This document shows positions 13,950 to 21,832 of a stretch of DNA of 27,790 nucleotides, piece by piece (position 1 is the stretch's first letter; every line of letters starts with the position of its first letter). The DNA lies in NCBI GenBank assembly GCA_964512305.1, contig CAZEIW010000231.1, positions 1 to 27,790 on the forward strand, written 5' to 3'. The stretch is from CAZEIW01 sp964512305 (lineage in GTDB: Bacteria > Pseudomonadota > Gammaproteobacteria > Burkholderiales > Burkholderiaceae_F). A program made the position numbers and the translations under genes. A model generated the notes under the pieces. The model was not told where the DNA came from. It was given only the letters and a program-made list of their open reading frames with translations, and searched no databases.

Positions 13950-14948
13950 TCAACGGCTGGCCGCGTCGGGGCCGGCAAAGTGATCGTAGGCGTGCAGTGT
14001 AGTCTCGATTGGGGCGCCGCCGGCGTCGAGCAGCCTCAAACCCGTGCCGGCGCGGATCTCGCCGACCACTTTCAGGTCAACCCCGAGCCGCGGAGCGAGC
14101 GCACGCACCTGATCGTGGCGGTCGGGCGGCGCCGTGAAGAGCAGCTCGTAATCGTCTCCACCCGCCAGCGCGCACGATTGCCGCATTGCAACATCCTGGC
14201 CCGCCAGCGCGCTCGAAACGGGAACCTCCGGCCAGCGCACATCGGCGCCGACCCCCGACCGCTCGAGGATATGGCCGAGGTCGCCGAGCAGGCCGTCCGA
14301 CAGATCGATTGCGGCGGTGGCGAGGCCGAGCAGGGCGCGGCCGAGCGCGACCCGGGGCGTGGGCCAGTCGAGGCGGCGCCGGCTGAGTTGCAGTTGCGCG
14401 GGGGCCAACGTCGCCCGCCCCAGACGGTGCGCGATCGCGAGCGCGGCGTCGCCCAGGGTTCCGGAAACCCAGATCTGGTCGCCGGGCCGCGCACCGGCGC
14501 GGCCTCGGACGAGCTGGCGCTCGACTTCGCCGATCGCGGTCACGCTGATCGTGATCGGGCCGTCCGCTGCCGCCACGCGCGGCGCGCGCGTGGTGTCGCC
14601 CCCCACGAGCTCGCAATCGTGGCGCTCGGCAAGCCGGAACAGACCCTGCGAGAACGCGTGCAGCCAGGCCTGATCGGGAGAAGGCAACGAAAGCGCGAGC
14701 ACGAAGCAGCGCGGCCGCGCGCCGGCGGCGGCCAGATCGGACAGGTTGACCGCCAGCGCCTTGTGGCCGAGGGACTCCGGGTCGACGTCGGGGAAGAAAT
14801 GGACCTGCTCGACCAGCATGTCGCAGGTTATAGCAAGTGTGTGCTCACCCACGTCGAGCAGCGCGCAGTCGTCACCGATGCCCTGGCGCTCGCGGCTCGG
14901 GCGCGTGAAGTAGCGGGCGATGATCTCGAATTCGCCCAGGCTCGCCAT
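13950..14948 (-). CDS. thiL: thiamine-monophosphate kinase
   Basis: This 332-residue ThiL phosphorylates thiamine monophosphate to thiamine pyrophosphate, the last step of cofactor synthesis. Conserved pieces are GEFEIIARYF (start), GIGDDCALL (24-32, metal/ATP binding), DMLVEQVHFFPD, AVNLSDLAAAGARPR (66-80), LVGGDTTRAP and AIDLSDGLLGDL. I prefer the ATG at 14948 because ThiL proteins usually begin with M-x-x-L-G-E-F-E; the ATG at 14981, only 11 bp after the nusB stop, would add 11 residues and is also possible. It is translated from the rib-nusB transcript. Confidence 0.95.
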   Translation of the reverse strand: MASLGEFEIIARYFTRPSRERQGIGDDCALLDVGEHTLAITCDMLVEQVHFFPDVDPESLGHKALAVNLSDLAAAGARPRCFVLALSLPSPDQAWLHAFSQGLFRLAERHDCELVGGDTTRAPRVAAADGPITISVTAIGEVERQLVRGRAGARPGDQIWVSGTLGDAALAIAHRLGRATLAPAQLQLSRRRLDWPTPRVALGRALLGLATAAIDLSDGLLGDLGHILERSGVGADVRWPEVPVSSALAGQDVAMRQSCALAGGDDYELLFTAPPDRHDQVRALAPRLGVDLKVVGEIRAGTGLRLLDAGGAPIETTLHAYDHFAGPDAASR

Positions 14949-14991
14949 CGATGGGCGATGGGCAGCGCGCTGTGCCGGCATTTCCCCGCGA

Positions 14992-15471
14992 TCAGGGGCC
15001 GCGGCCGGCCTCGCCGGGGCGCAAGCGCGCCGCGACCTTGTCGAGCACGCCGTTGACGTAGCGGAAGCCGTCGGTGCCGCCGAAGCTCTTTGCCAGCTCG
15101 ACCGCTTCGTTGATCACGACGCGGTAGGGGACGTCGGGCCGGTGCTTCAGCTCGTAGCTGCCGATCAGCAGCAAGGCGTGCTCGATCGGGCTGAGTTCCG
15201 CGACCGGCCGGTCGATGAAGGGCGCGAACTCGGCACGCAGCGAGTCGGCCGAGGAGATCACGCCGTGCACGAGATCGCGCAGGTGCGCCGCATCGGCGCC
15301 TTCGGAGTCTTCCGATTCGAGCAGGCGGCGCTCGATGGCGTCGCCGTCGCCGCCGGCCAGCAGCCAGCCGTACAGGCCCTGCAGCGTCAGTTCGCGCGCG
15401 CGCCGGCGCGCGCTGCGGCCGGCGGGGCTGCGCCCCGTTTCGCGCCGGCCGGCGTCGGCGGCGCGCATCAT
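14992..15471 (-). CDS. nusB: transcription antitermination factor NusB
   Basis: This 159-residue RNA-binding protein pairs with NusE (S10) on boxA in rRNA antitermination. Conserved stretches are ARELTLQGLYGWLLAGGD near the N-terminus, FIDRPVAELSPIEHALLLIGSYEL in the middle and VVINEAVELAKSFGGTDGFRYVNGVLDK at the end. The N-terminus carries an extra basic stretch (RRETGRSPAGRSARRRA) common in betaproteobacterial forms. Two tandem ATG codons are possible starts (15471 and 15468). It lies 40 bp after ribH, the usual partner. Confidence 0.96.
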   Translation of the reverse strand: MMRAADAGRRETGRSPAGRSARRRARELTLQGLYGWLLAGGDGDAIERRLLESEDSEGADAAHLRDLVHGVISSADSLRAEFAPFIDRPVAELSPIEHALLLIGSYELKHRPDVPYRVVINEAVELAKSFGGTDGFRYVNGVLDKVAARLRPGEAGRGP

Positions 15472-15511
15472 GCCGCCCCGCCGATCGTTCCGGACATCCG
15501 GCCGCGTCGGG

Positions 15512-16003
15512 TCATCGCGCGCGCGCGTCTTCCTCGGCGCCGTCTTCGTCGAGGGCCCAGATCAGGTTCGCCATTTCGACCGCGACACGGGCGGCGTCGC
15601 GGCCCTTTTCGGCCACCCGCGCGCGAGCCTGCTCCTCGTCGTCGGTGGTCAGGATCGCGTTGACCACCGGCACGCCGTAGTCGAGCGCCACGCGCGCAAC
15701 CCCGCCGGCCGACTCGTTGGAGACGACCTCGAAGTGGTAGGACTCGCCGCGGATCACGCAGCCGAGCGCGATCAGCGCATCGAAGTCTTCCGCCTGCGCG
15801 AGCTTGGAAAGCGCCACCGGAATCTCGAGCGCGCCGGGGACGGTGAGGTGCGTGATGTCGTCCTCGTCGACACCGAGCAGCGTCAGTTCGGCGACGCAGG
15901 CGCCGAGCAGCGCCTCGCCCGCCCAGGCGTTGAAGCGCGACTGCACGATGCCGATCCGCAGCCCCGCGCCGTCCAGGTCCGGTTTGATTGTGTCGAGAGC
16001 CAT
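15512..16003 (-). CDS. ribH: 6,7-dimethyl-8-ribityllumazine synthase
   Basis: RibH condenses the RibB product 3,4-dihydroxy-2-butanone 4-phosphate with the pyrimidine intermediate to form lumazine, the substrate of RibE. The 163-residue protein shows VQSRFNAWAGEALLGAC, VPGALEIPVA (55-64) and GCVIRGESYHFEVV, where H90 is the catalytic histidine. The C-terminus is an unusually acidic tail (LDEDGAEEDARAR). GAGGAAAA directly precedes the ATG, the best ribosome binding site of the rib block. It starts 6 bp after ribBX. Confidence 0.97.
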   Translation of the reverse strand: MALDTIKPDLDGAGLRIGIVQSRFNAWAGEALLGACVAELTLLGVDEDDITHLTVPGALEIPVALSKLAQAEDFDALIALGCVIRGESYHFEVVSNESAGGVARVALDYGVPVVNAILTTDDEEQARARVAEKGRDAARVAVEMANLIWALDEDGAEEDARAR

Positions 16004-16009
16004 TTTTCC

Positions 16010-17155
16010 TCAGCTTTCCAGGTATCCGGTGGAAACCAGTCCGAAGCCGGCCATCGACGGCATCTTGCGAGGCTTGGCCAGCAGTTTCATGCGCCCCACG
16101 TTCAGGTCGCGCAGGATCTGCGCCCCGACTCCGTAGGTGCGAAGGTCCACGTGCGCCGACCGCGCGCCGACGGCGGCATCTTCGCCGGCGTCGGCAGGGG
16201 CGCTTTCGAAGCGCTCGCCCAGGCGCTCCGGCGATTCGCCGCAGTTCAGGAGCACGAGCACGCCGCATTCGGACCGGGCGATCGTCTCCAGCGCGCGGGG
16301 CAGCGGCCACGAGTGGCGCGCGTCGTCGGCATCGATCAGGTCGAGCACGGACAGCGGCTCGTGCACCCGCACCAGCACTTCGCGATCGGGCGCCGGCTGG
16401 CCGCGCACGAGCGCGAGGTGCATCGAGCCGCTGGGCTTGTCGCGATAAAGGTAGAGCTCGAGCAGGCCGGCAACCGTGCGCACGGGGCGCCGGCCGACCC
16501 GCTCGATCATCGATTCGTTCGCGGCGCGGTAGTGGATCAGGTCGGCGATCGTGCCCAGTTTCAGGCCGTGACGGCGGGAGAACTCGACCAGGTCGGGCAG
16601 CCGCGCCATCGTGCCGTCGGGGTTCATGATCTCGCACAGCACGGCCACCGGGGTCAGGCCGGCCAGGCGCGCGAGGTCGCAGCAGGCCTCGGTGTGGCCG
16701 GCGCGCATCAGCACGCCGCCCGGCTGCGACACCAGCGGAAAGACGTGCCCCGGCTGCACGATGTCCGACGGCTTCGCATCGGGGCGCGAGGCGACGCGGA
16801 TCGTGTGCGCCCGGTCGGCGGCGGAGATCCCGGTCGTCACGCCGAACGCGGCCTCGATCGCGACCGTGAAATTGGTGCCGTGCACGCTGCGGTTGCGCGC
16901 CGCCATCGGCGCGAGCTGCAGGCGCTGCGCGTGCTCGGCAGTGATCGGCATGCACACCAGCCCGCGCCCGTGCGTGGCAAGGAAGTTGATCTTCTCGGCG
17001 CTGACGAAGTCGGCCGCGAACACGAGGTCGCCCTCGTTCTCGCGGTCCTCGTCGTCGATGAGCACGACGATGTTGCCGCGCCTGATCTCGTCGATGATCT
17101 CGGCGGTCGGCGTGAACGGCGACTGCGGCTGAGTGGCGGGTACGGCGGACAGCAT
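16010..17155 (-). CDS. ribBA: DHBP synthase with degenerate GTP cyclohydrolase II-like domain (RibBX)
   Basis: This 381-residue two-domain protein has a complete N-terminal 3,4-dihydroxy-2-butanone 4-phosphate synthase (about 15-215). Landmarks are VLIDDEDRENEGDLVFA (31-47), THGRGLVCMPIT, and GVLMRAGHTEACCDLARLAG. The C-terminal third aligns with GTP cyclohydrolase II by position and ends KMPSMAGFGLVSTGYLE-like. However, the zinc-binding E-C-L-T-G-D...R-C-D-C-G motif is absent; only SECGVLVLLNCGESPE remains. This is the RibBX variant known in proteobacteria, so a separate RibA should exist elsewhere. I chose the ATG at 17155; a TTG at 17188 would add 11 residues. It lies 90 bp after ribE. Confidence 0.93.
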   Translation of the reverse strand: MLSAVPATQPQSPFTPTAEIIDEIRRGNIVVLIDDEDRENEGDLVFAADFVSAEKINFLATHGRGLVCMPITAEHAQRLQLAPMAARNRSVHGTNFTVAIEAAFGVTTGISAADRAHTIRVASRPDAKPSDIVQPGHVFPLVSQPGGVLMRAGHTEACCDLARLAGLTPVAVLCEIMNPDGTMARLPDLVEFSRRHGLKLGTIADLIHYRAANESMIERVGRRPVRTVAGLLELYLYRDKPSGSMHLALVRGQPAPDREVLVRVHEPLSVLDLIDADDARHSWPLPRALETIARSECGVLVLLNCGESPERLGERFESAPADAGEDAAVGARSAHVDLRTYGVGAQILRDLNVGRMKLLAKPRKMPSMAGFGLVSTGYLES

Positions 17156-17245
17156 GGCGGCCGGACGGCTCCGTGGTCGATCGGTCAAGGCAGTGCGGCG
17201 GACAAGCCCCGCCGAGAACGCGATTCTAGGCGCTTTGGACGCCGT

Positions 17246-17944
17246 TCAAGACGCCGGCGCGCCGGATTTTCCGCCCGGCGATTGCACCGCGGCCGGCGCT
17301 GTCGTCGACCGCGGCGTCGACAGCGGCGCTGACTGCGGGGCTGGCAGCGGGGCCGACAGCATCCGCTCGACATAGCGCGCGACCATGTCGATCTCCAGGT
17401 TCACGCGCCGGCCGGGCGCAAGATGGCGCAGCGTCGTCGCCAGCAGCGTGTGCGGAATCAGGTTGATCGAGATCTCGCATCCGTCTGCGTCGTCGCCGAC
17501 CCGGTTCACGGTCAGGCTGACGCCGTCGACCGCCACCGAGCCCTTGACCGCCAGGTAGCGCGCGAGCGCGAGCGGTGCGCGCAGCACCAGCTCGGTCGAC
17601 TCGCCGACCGGCGTCATCCGGGTGACCTCGCCCACCCCGTCGACGTGCCCGGACACCAGGTGTCCGCCCAGGCTGTCGCCGAGTGCGAGCGATGTTTCGA
17701 GATTGACCTCGTCGCCGGGCGCGACGGCGACGGTCTTCGACAGGGTTTCGCGCGAGACGTCGGCGCTGAAGCGCCCGCCTTCGATCGCGGTCGCGGTCAG
17801 GCAGGCTCCGCCGACCGCGATGCTGTCGCCGATCCGGATCGGGCGCGGCGCCAGCGCGGAGGCGTCGATGGTGATGCGCACGCCGGCCGCCTGCGGCTTG
17901 ACTTCCACGACACGGCCGACCGCCTGCACGAGTCCTGTGAACAT
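17246..17944 (-). CDS. ribE: riboflavin synthase alpha chain
   Basis: RibE dismutates two lumazine molecules into riboflavin and a pyrimidine that is recycled. The 232-residue protein has the usual start MFTGLVQAVGRV and two lumazine-binding repeats: IGDSIAVGGACLTAT and ADVSRETLSKT in the first, VKGSVAVDGVSLTVN and INLIPHTLLATTL in the second. The core ends near VARYVERML. About 35 extra residues rich in Ser, Pro and Ala follow (SAPLPAPQSAPLSTPRST), longer than typical for the family and probably disordered. It begins 23 bp after ribD. Confidence 0.96.
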   Translation of the reverse strand: MFTGLVQAVGRVVEVKPQAAGVRITIDASALAPRPIRIGDSIAVGGACLTATAIEGGRFSADVSRETLSKTVAVAPGDEVNLETSLALGDSLGGHLVSGHVDGVGEVTRMTPVGESTELVLRAPLALARYLAVKGSVAVDGVSLTVNRVGDDADGCEISINLIPHTLLATTLRHLAPGRRVNLEIDMVARYVERMLSAPLPAPQSAPLSTPRSTTAPAAVQSPGGKSGAPAS

Positions 17945-17967
17945 GACAACCTGGATGTTTGAAAGCG

Positions 17968-19059
17968 TTACTCGAACCTGGCCAGGAGCCGGATGTCGCC
18001 GCCCACTGGCGACACTTCCTTCAGGGTCAGCCGCCGCGCCTGTGCAAGGTCGGACAGCGCCGCCATTTCGATCATCCCCTGGCCCGGGCCGATCAGCATC
18101 GGCGCCACGTACACCAGCAGCTCGTCGACCACGCCGGCGTCCAGCAGCGCGCCGTTGAGACGGAACCCGGCCTCGGCGTGCACTTCGTTGATGCCTCGGC
18201 GCGCAAGCTCGCGCATCAGAGCCGCGAGGTCGACCTTGCCGCGCGGGTTGCCGACCTCGACGACCTGAGCGTTGCGCTCCGCCAGCCGTGCGACCTGCTC
18301 CGGATCGGAGCGTGCGCACGCCACCAGCACCCGATTGCCGTCGAACAGGCGCGCCGCGGGATCGACCTCCAGGCGGCTGTCGACCAGGACCTTCAGCGGC
18401 TGGCGCGGGGTCTCGATCAGCCGGACGGCGAGATTCGGGTTGTCGGCACGCACGGTGCCGATGCCGGTGAGCACGGCGCATGCGCGCGCGCGCCACGCGT
18501 GGCCGTCCGTGCGGGCCGCCTCCGACGTGATCCATTGCGAGGTCCCGTTTTCGAGCGCGGTGCGGCCGTCGAGGCTGGCCGCGATCTTCAGCCGCAACCA
18601 GGGCCTGCCGCGCGTCATGCGGGAGAAGAAGCCGGCGTTGACCTCGATCGCCTGCTGGCGCAGCAGGCCGCAACGGACGTCGATGCCGGCGCTGCGCAGC
18701 ATTTCGAGCCCGCCACCTGCCACCTGCGGATTCGGGTCCTCGACGGCGGCATTGACGCGCGCGATGCGCGCCTCGATCAGCGCGGTCGCGCATGGCGGCG
18801 TGCGGCCGAAATGCGAGCATGGCTCGAGCGTCACGTAGGCGGTCGCGCCGTGCACGTCATGGCCGTTTCTTCGCGCGTCGAGCAGCGCCTCCACTTCGGC
18901 GTGGTTCGACCCGGGCGGCTGCGTATGGCCCTCTCCCAGCACCCGCCCCTCGCGCACGATCACGCAGCCCACGCGCGGGTTCGGCGTCGAATGGATCATC
19001 GCGCGCGCCGCGAGCTCGAGCGCGCGCTGCATGAACTGATGATCCTGCTCCGTGTACAT
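17968..19059 (-). CDS. ribD: bifunctional riboflavin deaminase/reductase RibD
   Basis: This 363-residue enzyme does the second and third steps of riboflavin synthesis. The deaminase half (1-145) has the zinc site H53/E55 (SNHAEVEAL) with C81 and C90 (TLEPCSHFGRTPPC). The reductase half (about 150-363) shows RPWLRLKIAASLDGRTAL, GTSQWITSEAARTDGHAWRA, GIGTVRADNPNL and EVHAEAGFRLNGALL. It is the first gene of the rib transcript, which runs at least to nusB and probably to the potassium channel. The ATG at 19059 has a TAGAAT box 8 nt upstream and no Shine-Dalgarno sequence. I looked for an FMN riboswitch upstream and did not see one. Confidence 0.96.
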   Translation of the reverse strand: MYTEQDHQFMQRALELAARAMIHSTPNPRVGCVIVREGRVLGEGHTQPPGSNHAEVEALLDARRNGHDVHGATAYVTLEPCSHFGRTPPCATALIEARIARVNAAVEDPNPQVAGGGLEMLRSAGIDVRCGLLRQQAIEVNAGFFSRMTRGRPWLRLKIAASLDGRTALENGTSQWITSEAARTDGHAWRARACAVLTGIGTVRADNPNLAVRLIETPRQPLKVLVDSRLEVDPAARLFDGNRVLVACARSDPEQVARLAERNAQVVEVGNPRGKVDLAALMRELARRGINEVHAEAGFRLNGALLDAGVVDELLVYVAPMLIGPGQGMIEMAALSDLAQARRLTLKEVSPVGGDIRLLARFE

Positions 19060-19067
19060 GGGCGCCG

Positions 19068-19073
19068 ATTCTA
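19068..19073 (-). promoter_or_regulatory. candidate -10 box of the rib operon
   Basis: TAGAAT on the minus strand ends 8 nt before the ribD ATG. No ribosome binding site lies between them, so the transcript could be leaderless or nearly so. Confidence 0.45.
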
Positions 19074-19119
19074 CGCGGCGGGCCGCGGCCATCCGGCGTT
19101 GGCGAACCCAAAACCCGGC

Positions 19120-19217
19120 GTCATCCCCGGGCGAAGTCCCGGGGATCCACGCCGGTGTGTGACGAAGCGTCCGCGTTGCGCGCCGACGTGGATGGCCGGG
19201 ACAAGCCCGGCCATGAC
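19120..19217. repeat. composite palindromic repeat (locus 2, complete 98-bp element)
   Basis: One complete element: GTCAT, a CCCCGGG/CCCGGGG hairpin, ATCCACGCCGG, a 27-bp variable centre, CCGACGTGGAT, a GGCCGGG/CCCGGCC hairpin, ATGAC. The two ends form an overall inverted repeat. It lies between hsp20 and ribD, where it may also act as a transcription barrier. Confidence 0.88.
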
Positions 19218-19261
19218 ACTGCTTAGCGGTCGACGCCTCCTAACCGGCGTCGACGTGCGCC

Positions 19262-19699
19262 TCAGCGAACCGTCAACCGCTTGCTGGCTTCGGCGCGCTT
19301 CGGCAGCGACAGCTTCAGCACGCCGTTGTCGAAGCTGGCCTCGGCGCCTTCCTCGGTGACGTCGGCCGGCAATTCGAAGCTGCGCGCATAGCTGGTCGCG
19401 AAGCGCTCGCGGTGAAGCAGGTTGTCGCCGTTCTTCACTTCCGACTCGGTCTTCGCCTGGGCCGCGATCGAAATGCGCGGACCCTCGACCGTGATCTGGA
19501 TGTCTTCCTTCTTGACTCCGGGCAGATCGACGGCCACGGCGAAGCGGTCACCCTTGTCGACCACGTCCATCCGCGCCCGCGTGGCTGCGGGCAGTTGGCC
19601 ATTGCGCGCAACCACCGACCAGCCGCCCCGGTTGAAGAAGTCGTTGAAAACCTCGTCGAACAGCGAGCCGAACGGCTCGCGGCGTATCAGTGCCGTCAT
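19262..19699 (-). CDS. small heat shock protein, Hsp20 family
   Basis: This 145-residue alpha-crystallin-type chaperone holds unfolding proteins for refolding. The alpha-crystallin domain covers about 43-135 (MDVVDKGDRFAVAVDLPGVKKEDIQITVEG through ASFDNGVLKLSLPKR), with an N-terminal arm (FGSLFDEVFNDFFNRGGW). The C-terminus ends RLTVR, a loose version of the I-x-I anchor. AAGGAG lies 6 nt before the ATG at 19699; a second ATG at 19705 abuts the AAGGAG and is unlikely. Two sigma-32-like promoters lie upstream, and a small hairpin (GGGGC/GCCCC, 19722-19736) sits in the leader. Not part of the rib operon, from which it is separated by a repeat element. Confidence 0.94.
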   Translation of the reverse strand: MTALIRREPFGSLFDEVFNDFFNRGGWSVVARNGQLPAATRARMDVVDKGDRFAVAVDLPGVKKEDIQITVEGPRISIAAQAKTESEVKNGDNLLHRERFATSYARSFELPADVTEEGAEASFDNGVLKLSLPKRAEASKRLTVR

Positions 19700-19756
19700 G
19701 AGCATCTCCTTTTCGGTTCATGGGGCCGATTGCCCCTTGACTACCGGACCCTCGCT

Positions 19757-19785
19757 AGTTGGGGCCGGCCGCGGCGGAATTCAAG
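19757..19785 (-). promoter_or_regulatory. sigma-32-like heat-shock promoter, proximal, for hsp20
   Basis: On the minus strand, CTTGAA (19780-19785) is followed after 15 nt by CCCCAACT (19757-19764). This closely matches the RpoH consensus CTTGAA-N13-17-CCCCATNT. The predicted start, about 50 nt before the hsp20 ATG, leaves room for the leader hairpin. Confidence 0.7.
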
Positions 19786-19916
19786 CGCACCGGCCGGATC
19801 GGGATGCTGGTCGCCGGTTTTCGTGGGCCGGCTCGGTGCGGGCCGGTCGCCGTGGCAAATCAGGCCGCGGCGGCGTGCCTCGGCGCTGCGGCAGATCTGC
19901 TTCCGTCGACCCGTGT

Positions 19917-19944
19917 AGCTGGGGCCGCCCGCCCGGACTTCAAG
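19917..19944 (-). promoter_or_regulatory. sigma-32-like heat-shock promoter, distal, for hsp20
   Basis: On the minus strand, CTTGAA (19939-19944) and CCCCAGCT (19917-19924) are separated by 14 nt. The TGA stop codon of nrdR is inside the -35 box. The site is an imperfect copy of the proximal promoter 160 bp away, including flanking bases. Confidence 0.6.
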
Positions 19945-20419
19945 CGGCCCGCCGGCGCGGCCGGCGGTGCGGCGGCCGGACCTCCTTGACCACTTCGGCA
20001 AACTCGTCGACGTCCTCGAAGCTCCGGTACACGGAGGCGAAGCGGATGTAGGCAACCTTGTCCAGGCGCTTGAGCTCGCGCATCACGAGCTCGCCCAGCT
20101 TCTCGCTCTTGACCTCGCGTTGCGCGCTGGTGAGCAGCTTGTCCTCGATGCGTCCGATCGCGTCCTCGACCGCCTCGCGCGGCACGGGGCGCTTGCGCAG
20201 CGCGAGCAGCATCGACGCGCGCAGCTTGTCGCGGTCGTAATCGGCGCGGCTGCCGCCGCGCTTGACGATCGTGGGCAGCGCCAGTTCGACGCGCTCATAG
20301 GTGGTGAAGCGCTTCGCGCAGGCGAGGCAGCGCCGCCGCCTGCGGATCGTCGCCCCTTCGTCGGACGCGCGCGAGTCGATCACTTGCGTGTCCTGGTGGG
20401 CGCAGAAGGGACACTTCAC
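19940..20419 (-). CDS. nrdR: transcriptional repressor NrdR
   Basis: This 159-residue nucleotide-sensing repressor of ribonucleotide reductase genes has an N-terminal zinc ribbon with C3, C6, C31 and C34 (MKCPFC...RCLAC). An ATP-cone domain spans about 49-139 (PTIVKRGGSRADYDRDKLRASMLLA...). The C-terminus is a basic tail (RPPHRRPRRRAA). The start is a GTG at 20419, preceded by GGAG 8 nt away. It follows glyA by 25 bp, and the glyA-nrdR pair is conserved in many proteobacteria. The stop codon is embedded in a heat-shock promoter of the next gene. Confidence 0.96.
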   Translation of the reverse strand: MKCPFCAHQDTQVIDSRASDEGATIRRRRRCLACAKRFTTYERVELALPTIVKRGGSRADYDRDKLRASMLLALRKRPVPREAVEDAIGRIEDKLLTSAQREVKSEKLGELVMRELKRLDKVAYIRFASVYRSFEDVDEFAEVVKEVRPPHRRPRRRAA

Positions 20420-20444
20420 GCCAATACTCCAGGGAGCAGGGCGA

Positions 20445-21689
20445 TCACCCGTACACCGGAAACCGCCGCGTCAACTCCCCTACCCTCTCCCGCACGGACT
20501 TTGCGACCGCCGCGTCGCCGGGCCGGTCGAGCACCTCGGCGATGAGGTTCGCGGTCAGCTCGGCCTCGGCCTCGCCGAAGCCGCGCGTCGTGATCGCGGG
20601 CGAGCCGACCCGGATGCCGCTGGTGACCATCGGCTTTTCCGGATCGTTGGGGATCGAATTCTTGTTGACCGTGATGTGTGCGGCTCCGAGGGCGTCTTCC
20701 GCCTGCTTGCCGGTGATCCGCTTCGGCCGCAGGTCGACCAGCATCACGTGGCTCTCGGTGCGGCCCGAGACGATCCGAAGGCCGCGCGCCGACAGCGCGC
20801 GCGCCAGCGCCTGGGCGTTGCGCACGACCTGCTGCTGGTAGGTCTTGAACGCCGGCGTGGCCGCCTCGCGGAACCCGACCGCCTTGGCCGCGATCACGTG
20901 CATCAGCGGCCCGCCCTGCAGCCCCGGGAAGATCGCCGAGTTGACCGCCCTCTCGTACTGCGTCGTCATCAGGATGAACCCGCCCCGCGGCCCGCGCAGG
21001 CTCTTGTGGGTGGTCGAGGTGACGATGTCCGCGTGCGGAACCGGATTCGGGTAGACGCCGGCCGCCACCAGCCCCGCGTAGTGCGCCATGTCGACCATCA
21101 GACACGCGCCGACCTCGCGCGAGATGCGGCCGAAACGTTCGAAGTCGATCCGCAGCGCGTAGGCGGAAGCGCCGGCCAGGATCAGCTTGGGGCGATGCTC
21201 ACGCGCCAGCCGTTCGACCTGCTCGTAGTCGATCTCCTCGCGCTCGTCGAGCCCGTAGCTGATCACGTTGAACCACTTGCCGCTCATGTTCACCGGCGAG
21301 CCATGTGTCAGGTGCCCGCCCATCGCAAGCGACATGCCCAGGAAGGTGTCGCCGGGCTTCAGCACGGCCATGAACGCCGCCTGGTTGGCCTGCGAGCCGG
21401 AGTTCGGCTGCACGTTGGCGGCCTGCGCGCCGAACAGCGACTTCACGCGCTCCAGCGCCAGCGTCTCGACCTGGTCGACGTACTCGCAGCCCCCGTAGTA
21501 GCGCTTGCCGGGGTAGCCCTCGGCATACTTGTTCGTGAGCTGCGAGCCCTGCGCCTGCAGCACCGCCGGGCTGGTGTAGTTCTCGGAGGCGATCAGCTCG
21601 ATGTGATCCTCCTGCCGCCGGTTCTCCGCGGTGATCGCGGCCCACACTTCGGGGTCGGCCCGGTCGAGGGTCTGGCTACGGTCGAACAT
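20445..21689 (-). CDS. glyA: serine hydroxymethyltransferase
   Basis: GlyA interconverts serine and glycine with tetrahydrofolate, feeding one-carbon metabolism. The 414-residue protein shows the full set of family motifs: NRRQEDHIELIASENYTSPAV (24-44), NKYAEGYPGKRYYGG (53-67), NVQPNSGSQANQAAF (92-106), MVDMAHYAGLVAAGVYPNP and the PLP lysine K229 in TSTTHKSLRGPRGG. Length is normal. The ATG at 21689 has AGAGG about 9 nt upstream, and an in-frame extension further upstream lacks conserved content. It leads an operon with nrdR. A leader of up to about 130 nt would follow if the weak -10 at 21827 is used. Confidence 0.98.
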   Translation of the reverse strand: MFDRSQTLDRADPEVWAAITAENRRQEDHIELIASENYTSPAVLQAQGSQLTNKYAEGYPGKRYYGGCEYVDQVETLALERVKSLFGAQAANVQPNSGSQANQAAFMAVLKPGDTFLGMSLAMGGHLTHGSPVNMSGKWFNVISYGLDEREEIDYEQVERLAREHRPKLILAGASAYALRIDFERFGRISREVGACLMVDMAHYAGLVAAGVYPNPVPHADIVTSTTHKSLRGPRGGFILMTTQYERAVNSAIFPGLQGGPLMHVIAAKAVGFREAATPAFKTYQQQVVRNAQALARALSARGLRIVSGRTESHVMLVDLRPKRITGKQAEDALGAAHITVNKNSIPNDPEKPMVTSGIRVGSPAITTRGFGEAEAELTANLIAEVLDRPGDAAVAKSVRERVGELTRRFPVYG

Positions 21690-21826
21690 GGCGCTTGACC
21701 TCTGCTGGCGATGCGCAACGCGCGGATGAGTCTGACGGCGAGCCTGGAGGCCCGGCCGGGCGCGGCCGCGCGGGCCCGGCACGAAGGGCGGGCCACCGGC
21801 GCGCAACGCCCGGCGCAAAACGTGGA

Positions 21827-21832
21827 ATTATG
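21827..21832 (-). promoter_or_regulatory. possible -10 box upstream of glyA
   Basis: CATAAT on the minus strand overlaps the stop codon of the YbhB-like gene and would give a leader of about 130 nt for glyA. No good -35 box is visible 16-18 nt upstream. No known riboswitch pattern was recognised in the leader. Confidence 0.3.

Noticed and set aside
15215..17332. A 705-codon plus-strand open frame across nusB, ribH and ribBX
   Set aside because: It is antisense to three well-supported enzymes and has no recognisable domain; a codon-bias shadow.
17246..18820. A 524-codon reading of the ribE frame extending into ribD
   Set aside because: The upstream part is a shadow of ribD; riboflavin synthase starts at MFTGLVQ (17944).
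19060..19261. FMN riboswitch upstream of ribD
   Set aside because: I looked for the conserved RFN-element patterns upstream of ribD and also upstream of ribE and ribBX and saw none; the ribD gap holds a palindromic repeat and a -10 box close to the ATG.
21690..21826. Glycine or folate riboswitch in the glyA leader
   Set aside because: The leader is GC-rich and lacks the conserved core patterns I know for these riboswitches.
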